Below, piece by piece: positions 22,528-33,398 of a DNA stretch of 64,000 bases. Numbering within the stretch: position 1 is the stretch's first letter; each line of letters begins with the position of its first letter. The notes beneath the pieces are model-generated. The model was given only the letters and a program-made list of their open reading frames with translations, was not told the origin of the DNA and did no database searches. The position numbers were made by a program, and so were the translations under genes. Source of the stretch: Dictyophora rubrovolvata (lineage: Eukaryota; Basidiomycota; Agaricomycetes; Phallales; Phallaceae); NCBI GenBank assembly GCA_029959195.1, contig CP114127.1, positions 62,001 to 126,000 on the forward strand. The letters are read 5' to 3'.

Positions 22528-24936
22528 TTAGGTAGGTGAAAGAGAGCGATCGGACATTATTTGCGAGAAGAATTGCAAAGCAGCTTGTCCAGTTGTTAAA
22601 CTACCATATTTATACGCCGGCACTTCATGTCCTGCTCCAAATATGCGAACCTATTTATGCGAAGGCAGAAATGATTTGAAATTGAGGTTTAACTTCGAAC
22701 GCGGCAGACGTACATAATGGAATGTTCCTGCGTTTTTGTAAAGTCCTGCAGGTTGACCGGCCACTGTGAAATTTTTGAACGTCTGAGCGTGAAATTCGGC
22801 TGTGAATTGAGTCTGCAGTGCGTTAATCTGGCATTATTGTTTCAAAAGCTTGAGCTTGAAGAGTCAAACTGTGGATAAGCGAAGATGTGATAATACCATA
22901 GCTTCAACACCTTGATAATTGAGAATGTAATCTGCGTCACCGTCGTAAATAATCGTTCGGACCTTCAAAAATTCCAGGGAAAAACAAATATTCAATAACG
23001 CAACAACTCGGAGAGGTTTTGCAAGCGCGACATACACCAGCTTTGATCACTTGCTGCAACTCAATTCGTGAATTCGTCATCCAATCTCCTGTTTTAGCAA
23101 AATTATCATAAACATCATCGTTCGTCTGTTTCCAGGTCGTTTCAGAGCCAATCTTGCTTGTGAGGTTTGGGGATGTCAAGTAGGGCGCAAGGTTGGGTGG
23201 GTATCTAGCAAGAGAAAAGGTATAGTTTTTTTTTTTTTGTGAGCACAGACTTAGCTTACGGATCGGGGTTTTCGGTCAGGACGTAGTACACGTCATAATT
23301 TCCAGCCAGCGGACTCAAGATCCTGCCGTGAATATGATTGAGTAGATGTTAAGATAGATTGAACAAAAATTAACCTGTCATTACAGAATGACTGAGCCTT
23401 GGAGCACACCGTCGTGTTTGCACCGTTGCTAGCATAACACCCCTCAATCTGTAGCGCATACATCTGTCAGATACCGGTTCATCGTGCATGTATAAATCAT
23501 GTAAGTCTCACCAAGTCTCGGCATCCCCCCGATTCGAAAAAGCTGGTATTTGCAGTTTCGACAGTAGCAACCGAAACGAGGGGATGATACTTGTTAGTCA
23601 AAGAGTATGTGAGATAGCCTATGCGAATACTGTCAGTTGTCTCATTGATCGGCATCAGAGTTGATATTGAACACATGCCAGGATATTGATTTAAAGGATC
23701 GGTTAGCCCATCTCCAATACCTAATACTTGAAGATTGAGATGAATGCCCTTGATTTCACCTCTTGCGATAGCCGCGTTTTGGTCTAAGAAATGACTAAAA
23801 AATAAATTATAAATTTTAGTCTAAAATATGAGAAGGTATGCGTATACGAACGCAGCAAATACGGGTCCATAGTGTCCTTTATGATTTCAAGTAAGCACAA
23901 AGGGAACAACTCCAGTTTACAGACGAACCTCCATATGACTCGGTCCATATAGCGAATTTATTCTTGGCGAGGTATGAGAACTTGGGATTAGACAGGAAGA
24001 TTTGTAAGAACTGGGGGTATAATCAACAAACAACATCATAAACGACTGGTTGAGGATCCTGCCTTCCACGTGTCTTGAGCAGCTTCGCGAGACGTTCCAA
24101 CTGTCGTGTTGCCGTATGAAAATCCGACCCCGACTAGAATATGAATTAATTCAAGCGGTTCATGTTTTGAATAGTTACATTACCCGGTTGATCAATATAA
24201 AGCATGTTAGATACTTCATTCCACGAGTTTGGATTTAGAGTTACGCCAGTACTGTCGTTTGTGATACGACATGGGCCATTTTCTTGAAAGAGACCGAGCA
24301 TGCTCGAGCTTCCCGGCTAGTTATAAGCAGTAAAGAAGCATTAAATTTGGGTGATAAAATAGGTACATACACCACCGTTAAGCCAAATAGTTAAGGGAGC
24401 TACGGTAAGGCAATATTAGTCTCGAACGCTTTACTGCGAAGTGAGGTGAATTTACCTGAGCGGGCGTTCTTGGCACGTGCTTCGAAAAACCAAAACCTAT
24501 TTTTGAATTATTGTTATTTCTCAATTGCTGAATTTAAAAATACGAGGTGAATCCCTGACCAGAGACTTTCGTCGGATGAAATATTCCCGTAACTATAAAT
24601 GAAGCTATAATCCAAGTTTATAGTCTATAGACATTGCTTGACACACCCTGTAGCTTGGTAAATGCCTGGCGTGGTCTCTAAATAAATAAAATTGAATTTA
24701 CTCCCGCAGGACAATTACAGCTACGCCATACCACATATTCCTGAATTTTCAGATCTAATACGAAGGACGCCAGGTGAAGTGTTGACAGGCTTATGCTCAT
24801 TCAACGATAAGATAGCAACCTCAGATGTATGAGAAGACACGGAGGGAACACCGCCCAGTACTCCTTCAACGACAGGTACTTGTCCTGCGAAGGACGAAGA
24901 GACGATATAAGAAAGAATAAGAAGATATAACAGCAT
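22528..24936 (-). CDS. Secreted serine carboxypeptidase, peptidase family S10
   Basis: The ATG at 24936 gives a signal peptide ([19 protein letters not shown]). More than ten short exons follow. In order they read [36 protein letters not shown], the oxyanion-hole motif [29 protein letters not shown], the nucleophile segment [31 protein letters not shown], a cysteine-rich insert, the catalytic Asp in [15 protein letters not shown] and the catalytic His in [15 protein letters not shown]. The stop at 22528-22530 follows SLSPT. S10 enzymes remove C-terminal residues from peptides at acid pH; a secreted form fits extracellular protein degradation. The residue before the nucleophile pentapeptide is Thr (TESYGG), where Gly is most common. 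Total length is about 500 residues, normal for the family. Confidence 0.88.
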
Positions 24937-25851
24937 TGTTTTTTTCTCGTTCAGATTTAGAATGTGGTAAAGGCCTACGGAACAGAATGAAGAATAATGC
25001 ATTCACTTCTTCAATTTATCTACACTCGCATCGCATGACCCGGGTCGGCACCGGGACAAGCTCATCGGAGTCAAGATAGGAATGCGACAGTACGAAATTT
25101 GCCTGTCTGCAGGTCGTTCTTATCGCTATTCTTCATCATATGAGTCAAGAAATGACTCAGATGAGCAAAGAGCGGCGTTTATCAGTGCTTCGTTGTACGC
25201 GTGTTGGCGTTTCATACGTTCATTGCATGTCCGCTAGTCCCGTATGGTTAATGCGGGAAGTCTCTTGGTCACGTTGAAAAGACCGCGTGGGTGGGTTCGT
25301 AAGAGTGCTTATGATAATTTGATCTAAATATTTGCTTCTCAAAAAAAAAAAAAAAGAGCAAAAATTTGCAAGAGAGATTCTGGTCTTGCCTGTGGAAGGG
25401 GTGGTACTAGTAGATCTTCATTCTTCCGGATCAAGATACCTTGAGAGACAGACTCCGCGCGCTCCGTAAATAAGAGTAGATATGTTCGATATGTTAACGA
25501 ACGACCCCCCGCTTTCAAGCTTCAAGGTCCAATGAGTCTTCCCAGGGCGTTGATCAATGATCGAGGAGGACATGAGGACACGACCAGTCACTATCATGGG
25601 CGTCTGTCAAATTTGTCAGTGCGCACACGGCAAACGCGGCACAAAATGTTTGTCGTCTCTGTTCAACGTGCAGCTGTCAACGCTCAAGGTAAAGCTTTCA
25701 AATTCAATTAAATTTCAAATTTCAGCCAACACTACGTGATATAGATCTATAATAAAGAGAAGAACATTTTCTTGGATGTCATGACTGCTTAATACAAACA
25801 GCATGTTTCTCCTCGTTCTTCCGATGAAACGTATATGTGAGACACCTTGAT
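24937..25851. other. Intergenic, no gene seen
   Basis: This is the promoter side of the carboxypeptidase. It contains a poly-A tract at about 25340-25354 and short ORFs without motifs. Confidence 0.5.
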
Positions 25852-25854
25852 TTA

Positions 25855-26078
25855 CAGCGCTTTTTGAAAGCTAAGGCGGGTGACTGTTTTTGAAATATTG
25901 GATTTTTTAAGACACTCAACACAATTAACTCCCAAAAAATATGGGCAAGTGCTAGATAAAGGTTATACAATTCCATTGCAATAAAAAGTAGGCAATTATC
26001 TTACATAGTGCTTGAGAAATCCTTGTTCTCAGGTGGGAAATTTCTTAGCCGACCCGCCTTAGCTTTTGAAAAGCGCTG
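25855..26078. mobile_element. MITE of Tc1/mariner type (TA target site)
   Basis: Near-perfect terminal inverted repeats of about 28 bases begin CAGCGCTTTT and continue GAAAGCTAAGGCGGGT on both ends, with two mismatches. The left arm runs 25855-25881 and the right arm is its reverse complement ending at 26078. Each end is flanked by TA, the target duplication of Tc1/mariner elements. The 224-base AT-rich interior has no transposase, so the element is non-autonomous. Confidence 0.8.
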
Positions 26079-26213
26079 TAATATACAAGACTTGAATAGC
26101 TACTAAACCTAGGTTTATAAATTGTTTGACCATCCAAGGACGCAGAACTTCTTGTTCTACAACGGACATGCCCCTCCTTCTCGGTGGCAACTGCAAAAGT
26201 TTAATTGAGCATA

Positions 26214-26597
26214 TTATACGATTATATGCACGAGGGAACAAACGAACGTTCCGCCGGCATTTACTTCAAGTGGACCGCAGCAGATGAACCCTGTTGGACC
26301 TGAATAGACGAAACCGTCGGCCGCAGTAAAGTGAGGAATTCTAGGACTGACTTACAGGCAGGCTGTTCGACATTTCAATATAAACAGATCATTGTAGTTT
26401 GACTACTTGTGTTTAGTATGTTGGTCACCTACCTCGCCCGCGGCGCCGCCTGCCAAGATGAGAGTCAGTTTCGATGACCTCATAGTAATGCCTGGTAACT
26501 TACAATGGATTACACTTTGGGGTACGGCGCCTACGTTCATCGTAAACAGACCGAGGCAGACAAATAGCGTAGAAACCGTGAGTTTCACGTTAAACAT
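26214..26597 (-). CDS. Small secreted cysteine-rich protein (SSP2)
   Basis: The ATG at 26597 starts MFNVKLTVSTLFVCLGLFTM and the leader ends near VGAVPQ. Exon 1 ends in IHC with a GTAAGT donor. A 17-base middle exon encodes GAAGE, a small exon adds PAC, and the last exon reads CPTGFICCGPLEVNAGGTF followed by VCSLVHIIV and a stop at 26214. The mature peptide is about 50 residues. It is closely related to SSP3 and SSP4: leader, intron positions and promoter are all shared. Function is unknown; an effector-like or surface role is possible but only inferred. Confidence 0.72.
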
Positions 26598-26731
26598 TTC
26601 CGGCGAGAGACTCAACAAAGATGCAGAGGGGGATTGAGACAATGCAACGACAATAATATACTTATATTGGATTATAGACCTCCGGATCATTCGGAACTTT
26701 CGGGGTTTTTTTGAAATTCATGGTGTATGGA

Positions 26732-26746
26732 GTTTCAGGCGATGAG
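26732..26746 (-). promoter_or_regulatory. Conserved promoter box of SSP2
   Basis: The plus-strand sequence GTTTCAGGCGATGAG ends 149 bases and begins 135 bases upstream of the SSP2 start codon. The same 15 bases occur at almost the same distance before SSP3 and SSP4. A second shared block (CTTCCCG, then AGGCC or AAGCC) lies about 90 bases further upstream. Confidence 0.5.
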
Positions 26747-27209
26747 CATTAGGTGTAACTCTGCAGGTACGCGTTAACTGCGTCGCGCTAATAATACGCT
26801 AGCCGGCCTTTGACTGAGCTTCCCGTAAGCCGCATGAGGTTCGGTCCATCAGATTTTGGTTGATGTCGTTAGGAGAAAAGATTCAAAAATCAAAAATTAT
26901 TGGATGATTGAAGTTGGTGAGTACGACGCTTTGAATTTCAGACAGATGTGCTAATTATTTTTAAACGAGGATAGGTAGACAAACACATACGCAAGAACCG
27001 AGATGATTCAGGTATAGCAAGAGATCATTATCCAGTTGCAGCTTGTTCAACGACGTAATTTGCGCTTTTTGAGACCATTCTCGAGCAATAAGACGTTCAC
27101 CTAAATAAAGCCTGAAGAAGATTTAATACTCAAACCCAATCTCGTCACGGGAAAAACAAGAAGAACGAAAAATCACGGAATAGTTAATGACGCCGTTATC
27201 GTCATCCAT

Positions 27210-27900
27210 ATCGTCCGGTCAATTTGGGGTCTGGTGTTCGACAACCTCAGTGGCCATTAGGTTTGGAACGTCCGACACCGAACATGAGCAGCTTTCGAGG
27301 TCCTTTCCATCGTCGGGATTCATTCAACGAAGAAGCGTTGGCTCGCAAACGAGCGGGACGTTTAGTTTTGAAGGGCACCTTCGGCAGAAACATCATGCTA
27401 TATTCCAGCCATCCGTTGCTGTCATCATCAGCAACAGCTGGGATACTCGTTACAGCAACAGCAAGCATCTCATCCTTTTTAACAGTCTCAAAACCCGGGT
27501 GCACTCTGTGCCAGCATTATATCTTCGTCAAATGGGAATAACATAAATTCAAATGATGTTGCTCTTGATTCAAACAAATTTTTTTCTGCGCTACGCTTAT
27601 CCAACAGCGACGTTCCTCCTACATCGAAGTCTTCGCTTTAGTTATGCCACTCAAGTAGCCCCAACTGCTCGAAATATTGGAAATGAGGGGAAATCAGCTC
27701 AGAAAACCCTCGAATTTGGTTCGGATGATTTTCCAGCTCTAGGTGGGCTGCGTCGGGCACAAGTTGCTGACAGGGCATACTAGTCGACACCGTCACCTCT
27801 AGATAAGAGTAATCAAGGCGGAAGTTCTAATCCGGGGGGTGTAATGTCAACGGAGGAGATGCAACATAATGGTTCTGGACGCCCTTAGAAATGGAATGCA
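27210..27900 (+). pseudogene. Relic resembling the N-terminal part of NOT2/CNOT2 (CCR4-NOT complex)
   Basis: Several frames carry pieces in a consistent order. There is a Gln/Ser-rich segment (about 27395-27470), NSNDVALDSNKFF (about 27545-27590), YATQVAPTARNIGNEG and then LEFGSDDFPALGGL (about 27635-27750). A Ser/Asn/Gly-rich stretch with VMSTEEMQHNGSG follows. The DDFPALGG motif after a YASQ-like segment is characteristic of fungal NOT2 N-termini. The pieces lie in different frames with stops and no clean splice sites between them, so I read it as a decayed partial copy. The conserved NOT box domain is absent. The identification rests on short motifs and is tentative. Confidence 0.35.
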
Positions 27901-28853
27901 ATTATGGTCGTGACGGAAAACTTCGAGCCCGCAGGCAGATTCCACTAGGATCCCAACCACTTCCTAGCATTATCTTTGTCTCGCAGGTAATCAATGCGTA
28001 TGGTGTCAAATATTCACATCGATACGTTAAAACATTCAGTGCCACCAAGCGGCCTAAAGTTGATGTTCAGTTCCCGTTCGCACCCAACATCTCGTCGGCA
28101 ATATCCCTTCCCCACCATGATCGTATTCGCTTTTCCAATGTAAACGAGCTGCGGGTAAGAGTTCGAAGAATAATCTTGGTATTGACTCAGAATTCGAGCA
28201 AGCAAATACTCATTATGATCGTCCTCTCTGAGGACAATTCCCCTTGATTACACAATCCCCACCTCTATCATTAATTTATTGTTCTATCTCTACCCTTTTT
28301 ATCGAAAAAACATATAAAAACCTCATCATGTATTTTCTTAGACTTCGGATATGCGGAGACATAACCCCCTATCTGCACATTCTTCAGTCTAATCACTCGT
28401 GACAAACATTGTCAAAAACCTTTATTTCCTCGTGAAACCAATGCCGATAATCATTTACCTATCGCCGACATTACAGTGAGCCGGGACAGACAAAGCGCTT
28501 GCGACGTCACGAGCTGGAGGTCGACTGAATGCTGCATGAACGCGATGCGATACGACAGTTACCAAAACTAAATTTAGCATATTTTGACAGCGGAAAAACT
28601 GCGAATTCTGAGCTACTTCCAAACTTCATGATCAAAAAGGTCATCTACGAGGAAACAAGTCTTTGAAAGCTTACATTCAATCTGCACATGGGGACAGTAT
28701 GCATTGCGAGACGATTCCGAGATATTTCCAAAAAATGACATCGACGAATATTTGACGTATAATCCAAAGACATCCTACGGAACTTGAAGGAAGTCAATCG
28801 TATGTCGGAACTTTAGCCGTAGATTTTGTTGGTCCTATCTCGGGGCATTTAAT
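27901..28853. other. Intergenic with short coding-like remnants
   Basis: An open stretch at 27891-28247 has no recognisable motif. Around 28540-28670 the plus strand reads AIRQLPKLNLAYFDSGKT and LLPNFMIKKVIYEE before breaking off, which looks like a piece of a former gene that I cannot name. Confidence 0.35.
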
Positions 28854-29287
28854 TAGGGGTTTCACGTTGGTGAGTTCCAAGGTGAATTCGAGCTGAATTC
28901 GTGTCCGGAATTCTCCGGAAATCAGTTTTGGAGTGAGGGTTGGAGGAGGGTTGGAGTTCTCAGAGCTACTTTCGCACTTTGATCAGAAATTCCGCTCGCT
29001 AACTCGTTCTGAATTTCGCTTGATTTTTCGATCTGATCCAATTATTTATGCATGCCTGTATAAGGTACCAATTAATTAAATATTACATTATCCATCAATC
29101 CACATGAAATATAAGCGAAAATGCAAGCAGGAATTCGAGTGGAATTGCAGAAGGGGGGAAGTTTCACGTTAGACAGGCTCCATCTGAACTCGTCTGATAA
29201 CTCGATGATAGCCCGGGAATTCACACGGAGTTCAAAGAGGAGTTATCCACCGAATTCAGAGCGAATTCACTAACGTGAAACCTCCTA
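28854..29287. mobile_element. MITE with TA-flanked inverted ends
   Basis: The left end reads TAGGGGTTTCACGTTGGTGA and the right end is its near-complement (reverse complement TAGGAGGTTTCACGTTAGTG). If the outer TA is the target duplication, the element is 28856-29285. An internal copy of GTTTCACGTTA sits at about 29160, and the body is rich in GAATTC palindromes. There is no coding content, so it is a non-autonomous element, probably of a TA-targeting superfamily. Confidence 0.75.
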
Positions 29288-29316
29288 TTTCACTTTTCCG
29301 ATTGTGGCTGTAGATA

Positions 29317-29320
29317 CACG

Positions 29321-29351
<31 letters not shown>

Positions 29352-29352
29352 C
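29317..29352. repeat. Compound (CA)n(TA)n microsatellite
   Basis: About eleven CA units run straight into about seven TA units, directly after the MITE and about 60 bases before the LamG-like gene start. Confidence 0.9.
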
Positions 29353-29409
29353 AGTACAAAGCTGGTTTTCTTTAAGTAAAGTACTCGCGCAATCTCTTTA
29401 AATCCTAAC

Positions 29410-30150
29410 ATGTCTATCCCCATCTGGTCCTTCCCCGCTCAGTTGGTAGGAGCGTGAGTGAATCCTTCCAAATGTACTGCTTTTACCGACATAGTATTGT
29501 AGAGGCGGAAGCGATACCACCATAACTTCATATGTGCAGACTCCCATTTCCATTGACCTGAGTAGCCCCGTGACCATCCTGGGTTGGTTTAATCCTTCCG
29601 ATGAAGTGGACTTCAGGACGTTCTTCTCCATCGAATCCGACGCAAGTACAATCTCCCTCGTCAATGTCTTTCTCCCTCCCGGAAGTATGAACGTCACAAT
29701 GGCATATATGGTGGATGCGAATGCGCAGAATCGTTCTACGATCACGCTGTCCTCTGCTCCTGGACCAGGTCAATGGTTCCATCTTGGGGTTGTCATCCAG
29801 AATAACACTGTCGCCATATATATAAATGGACAGCAGACATCGACAAGTGACATTAACTCTATTTTCAACCCAGTCGGTGTAAGTGTAAACTATATTTATT
29901 ATAAATTGATCTTTTCTGATGAATTGTATTGGTTACAGAAAATCTTGGCACTTGGTAGGACAAAGTTCCCACTGGGCACCTCGTCTTTGTCGGCGCAATG
30001 GAATGGGACTATTCACTTTGTTAAGGTATATAATCAGGCTTTGAGTGATGTAAGCGCGTAGTGTTCTCTCCATGTTATGATCCTGTATACTCAAAGCGAT
30101 GCTTATAGGCAACCATCTTGGCAGAGTCTCAAGAAGCTCCTGCATTGTAG
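29410..30150 (+). CDS. LamG / concanavalin A-like domain protein
   Basis: Four exons with canonical borders: 29410-29445, 29540-29878, 29939-30049 and 30109-30150. They sum to 528 bases and 175 residues. The protein begins MSIPIWSFPAQLTPISIDL and shows the jelly-roll pattern of a LamG domain: VTILGWFNPSDEVDFRTFFS, NVTMAYMVDANAQNRSTITL, PGPGQWFHLGVVIQNNTVAI, YINGQQ, and near the end SAQWNGTIHFVKVYNQALSD. The W-(F/H)-H-L-G-V-V...Y-I-N-G core is typical of laminin-G/pentraxin-like lectin folds that bind glycans. No signal peptide is visible, so it is probably cytosolic or released by a non-classical route. It ends ILAESQEAPAL. Its single-domain size is small but complete for this fold. The ligand is unknown. 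Confidence 0.72.
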
Positions 30151-30428
30151 GTTGAGCACACAATAATGAGAACTGGGCTATTCATTTTATGTGGTTCTTC
30201 CTTCGTGAAATTTGTTGACCCGAAGGCTATGATTTTCCTTGCAGAACTTGTACAATTGATATACATGGCGTGTCTCTCTCAAACTGACTCTTCCGATGAA
30301 AAGCACACTGCATGCGATCTCAGTTTATTTTATACAAAGCTCGTATAGCTAAACTGAGAAGGTAAATTGTTTGACACACAAAAGGCGTGGCTACAAGGCT
30401 GCACATACCCCCGACCCTGGGCGACAAC

Positions 30429-30772
30429 TTAAAAGTGTGATTGAGTATATTGTGAGATCAGATGCAGAAAGAGAGAAACAAACGTTCCGCCCAGACCATC
30501 AATAATTGGTCCACAGCACACGAATCCTGTTGGGCCTTAGTGAATGACAATTCAAGTCAGTTTAACTCGGGGACGCCGACTTTAGTAAGACGGGGGACAT
30601 AGGGCTTACAAGGCGTGGTGCCACCTGTCAAGTGAATTACGACGTCAGCTTTAAATGTTCATGACGCCCCTTACTCACAGTGGAATACACTTGATTGAGG
30701 TACAGCGTTTACGTTCGTCAAAAGACCGAGGCAAAGGACGAAAGTTGAAATTGTGAATTTTACGTTGAACAT
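30429..30772 (-). CDS. Small secreted cysteine-rich protein (SSP3)
   Basis: The ATG at 30772 begins MFNVKFTISTFVLCLGLL and the leader ends near VNAVPQSS. Exon 1 ends FHC at a GTGAGT donor. A small exon gives GTTP, and the final exon reads CPTGFVCCGPIIDGLGGTF, then VSLFLHLISQYTQSHF and the stop at 30429. It is the closest relative of SSP4 (33399-33846); the two lie in the same duplicated unit. Compared with SSP2 the third small exon appears to be missing or merged, so the splice between GTTP and CPTG needs transcript evidence. Secretion is inferred from the leader; function is unknown. Confidence 0.7.
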
Positions 30773-30902
30773 TTCTGGACTAATAGGTGTATCCAAAGAT
30801 GCAGAGGTCGATAGTACAGGCCAATTTTTATATTTATATTGGATTATAAACCTCCGCATCATTCGGAACTTTCTGAAATTTTTGAAATTCATGACGCATG
30901 GG

Positions 30903-30917
30903 GTTTCAGGCGATGAG
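30903..30917 (-). promoter_or_regulatory. Conserved promoter box of SSP3
   Basis: The box GTTTCAGGCGATGAG starts 131 bases upstream of the SSP3 ATG, equivalent to the boxes before SSP2 and SSP4. Confidence 0.5.
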
Positions 30918-31465
30918 CATAACCATGCTGCTGCAGGTACGCGTTGTCGTCGCGCTCGCTTTGTCTTTGACTGCCAGGAGCTTCCCGCAGGCCGAATGAG
31001 GTTCGGCCCACGAGAATTATTGATGTCGTTGGTTTAGTTGGTAACACCTATTTGAAAAAGTTATCCATAGGATGATTAAATCTTGGCACACCTTATTAAC
31101 CTTCGAATAATGATAGGCAGACATACATGCGCGGGGACCGAAATCAGAATCAAACATGGCAAAAGAGTCTAAGGGCGTTGTCCAGCTGTGGCTTGTTTTT
31201 GTTGTTGATCATCAGTTTCAATTCAGCTTTACGTCATATTGTGTATTTGCATTCCTTCAAGTGGACCCGAACAGTCTCAGCGGCTCAGCTCGAGAGCTGT
31301 GATTAACCTTCAAGTTGTTAAAACCTCCGCGTGTCCCATTCACACCCCTCCTTTTGGTACTTGTTTATCCCACGCGTTTGTCAATTTAATTACTGAAATA
31401 TGGAATTCCCACTCCTCCAAATTAGAAAATATCCGTGAATTGTTACATAGCGAGACTGGGCTTGT

Positions 31466-31668
31466 TTATTTCCGTTTTCGTAGCCGACTCTCTCTGCCGC
31501 TGCTTCCCCTTCAAAGTGAGGGTATGGGAATAGAATTTGTCTCGGGAGGGTTCCTATGAGTTTTCGAAAGTAATGAAGGAGCTAACATCATTTGAGCGAA
31601 TTTTTCGGGCTGGGGTCCGTTAAATAAATTGCTCAATCGTCTACATGAGCGAGGGACCATACTGTTCG
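31466..31668 (-). pseudogene. Truncated copy of the TMEM242-like gene 3' end
   Basis: It aligns with 34555-34878, the C-terminal coding part of the intact gene, but with an internal deletion of over 100 bases and frame changes. The 5' two thirds of the gene are absent. It was carried along with the SSP duplication. Confidence 0.7.
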
Positions 31669-31679
31669 TGAATTACAGG

Positions 31680-32480
31680 ATGGTCCACATGGGCTTCTCC
31701 GATGTTTCCACGCATAATTCGCCGTACTACCTATGCTTGTACTGCCAGCATGTTCGTGTTCTCCGAGGAAATGACACCAACCTTCTTCCTCTCTTTCTCA
31801 TGCTATCATATCTCACTCAAGCTTGCTAGGGAATTCTGAAGTGGATACCTATTTTTTCCCTGCGTGTCGACGTCTATATTGGCATGCGGCGGGCACCCAA
31901 GGAGTCGACATTCAGAACTTCAGTGCTCTAATCGCTCCGACCATTAATCACGCCCGCCTCGTTGCATATTCCAAGATCAGACGCGTATGGTTTCACGAGT
32001 TTTGCATGGCGTTGGCTGCGCGATTGTCGTGTTTACACGTCATATGCATTGAATACGAAAGACAATACACGAAGTTATATCATTTGGTCGCGTTCTATGA
32101 GCTCTTGAAGAGATTCGCATCAACATTGTGCCAGGTAGAAGTTTCCGGAACTCTACTTACACAAACCACGTCTCTCAGAAATCCCCAACCTGCATAATTT
32201 AATAGTTACTGACTTAGGGCGTAAACGTGACACACAATATCAGGCAACAAACTACATTGTTGGTGATGAGTCGAGGGTGTTCACGTCCCTGGACGGTCCC
32301 ACGTTCAACCCGTCGATACCGCAACCTTCTGTGTTAAATTTTTTCCGACGAGTCTCTCTCTCGCTGCACTTACCTTACTCCGCTTGCATCATATCCTCGA
32401 CGTCGAAATAGACATGGACTTTTTCCTTGCCAGAATTCCAACAGTGTTCCCCAATATGGAAACGTTGGAGTTTGGAGAAT
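31680..32480 (+). pseudogene. Probable F-box/leucine-rich-repeat type gene relic
   Basis: The longest open piece (31823-32197) reads GVDIQNFSALIAPTINHARL and LAARLSCLHVI. A later piece reads FFLARIPTVFPNMETLEFGE (about 32410-32470). Leu-rich segments ending in METLEFG or SLRNL-like phrases are typical of the C-terminal parts of agaric F-box-like proteins. Frames change and stops interrupt, and no F-box was found. The match is by general pattern only. It ends exactly where FunK1-derived sequence starts. Confidence 0.3.
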
Positions 32481-32484
32481 ATGG

Positions 32485-32950
32485 ATGGAAAGACGGTTTG
32501 GAATGGGTTCGGGAGTAGGAACGGAGGGATAAGGATGGCTTGTAGCGGGTGTGTGTAGCGTTCGACGAATGAGCTGAACCGCGGTACAGAGCAGCCTGAG
32601 CGACACGCCGGGAAGCTGATTGAGGTACTTGGGCTCGACTTGCTGAGGATGGAAGGGCAGGAGAATGCGCTAAGAGAGAATTTTTGCTAGGAGAAGAGGT
32701 ACTCCCGCCCTGGGTAATATCCGGAATCTTGCAGGTGAATTTATAGTCTTGAGCTTGCCGAGTCGGTTCCTGCTGATATTGAATGAATGACTAGTGTGTC
32801 CCTGTTTTTTTTTTGAACCGCTGAGAGCCCAGGATATCATCTAATCTTCAAGGTGTAAGGCTCACGAGCTAATACTCGTAGGCCTTGAAAGTGTAACCGA
32901 GTACGAGTACATTTTGCCAACGTTGTAACAGGTCCTTTGAATTGGAATCT
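32485..32950 (-). pseudogene. Relic of a FunK1 kinase C-terminal region
   Basis: It aligns with 56885-57315 of the intact FunK1 gene: the GGGAGTAGGAACGGAGGGAT block at about 32502, the GGAATCTTGCAG segment at about 32721, and AATACTCGTAGGCCTTGAAA followed by GTAACCGAGTACGAGTACAT at about 32871. It covers only the Ser/Pro tail and the last helices of the kinase, with many substitutions and indels. It is clearly older than the copy at 63.4 kb. Confidence 0.75.
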
Positions 32951-33398
32951 CAATTTCTTTTGTGGGATGGGCCTGAATTTATGTTTTTTCATTGGGCTTG
33001 ACGCATCCTCTGAACTAGCTACATAGTCACTGGCTGAATATAACGGTGATGTCCTGCGAATTGTCTCAGAGTTGTGGAGGCTCGAATGATGGGCATCAAT
33101 GTTTTTGCAAGGGAATGCGGCCGCCGGCACTTTCCTAACGTTCAGCTCCAGTCAAACTCCAGTTCATCTAAAAGGGCATCTTTGAGCCCAAATCTATACA
33201 TTACAGGTTTGAAAACAGGGAATTTCACAAGGACACTTTCCGGATGCTATAACTTTCTTTGCAAAAGAATTCGTACAGTTAATACACAACGCGTGTCTAT
33301 TCCAAACTGATGAAAAGCATACTGCATACGCGATCTCAATTTATTTTATACAAGGCTCAAGAAGGTAAATCGTTTGACCTACAAAGCCAGGCGTGGAG

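Larger units (their letters stand above)
30170..31668. repeat. Duplicated segment, copy A (SSP3 unit)
   Basis: This stretch aligns with 33190-34878 through the SSP 3' flank, the SSP gene, its promoter and the 3' third of the TMEM242-like gene. Similarity fades at both ends and copy A has internal deletions. A shorter related unit (SSP gene plus promoter only) occurs at 26.2-27.1 kb. Confidence 0.75.

Noticed and set aside
29436-29460. tRNA D-arm-like CGCTCAGTTGGTAGGAGC
   Set aside because: No matching anticodon or T arm follows, and the sequence is explained as exon 1 and the first donor of the LamG-like gene.
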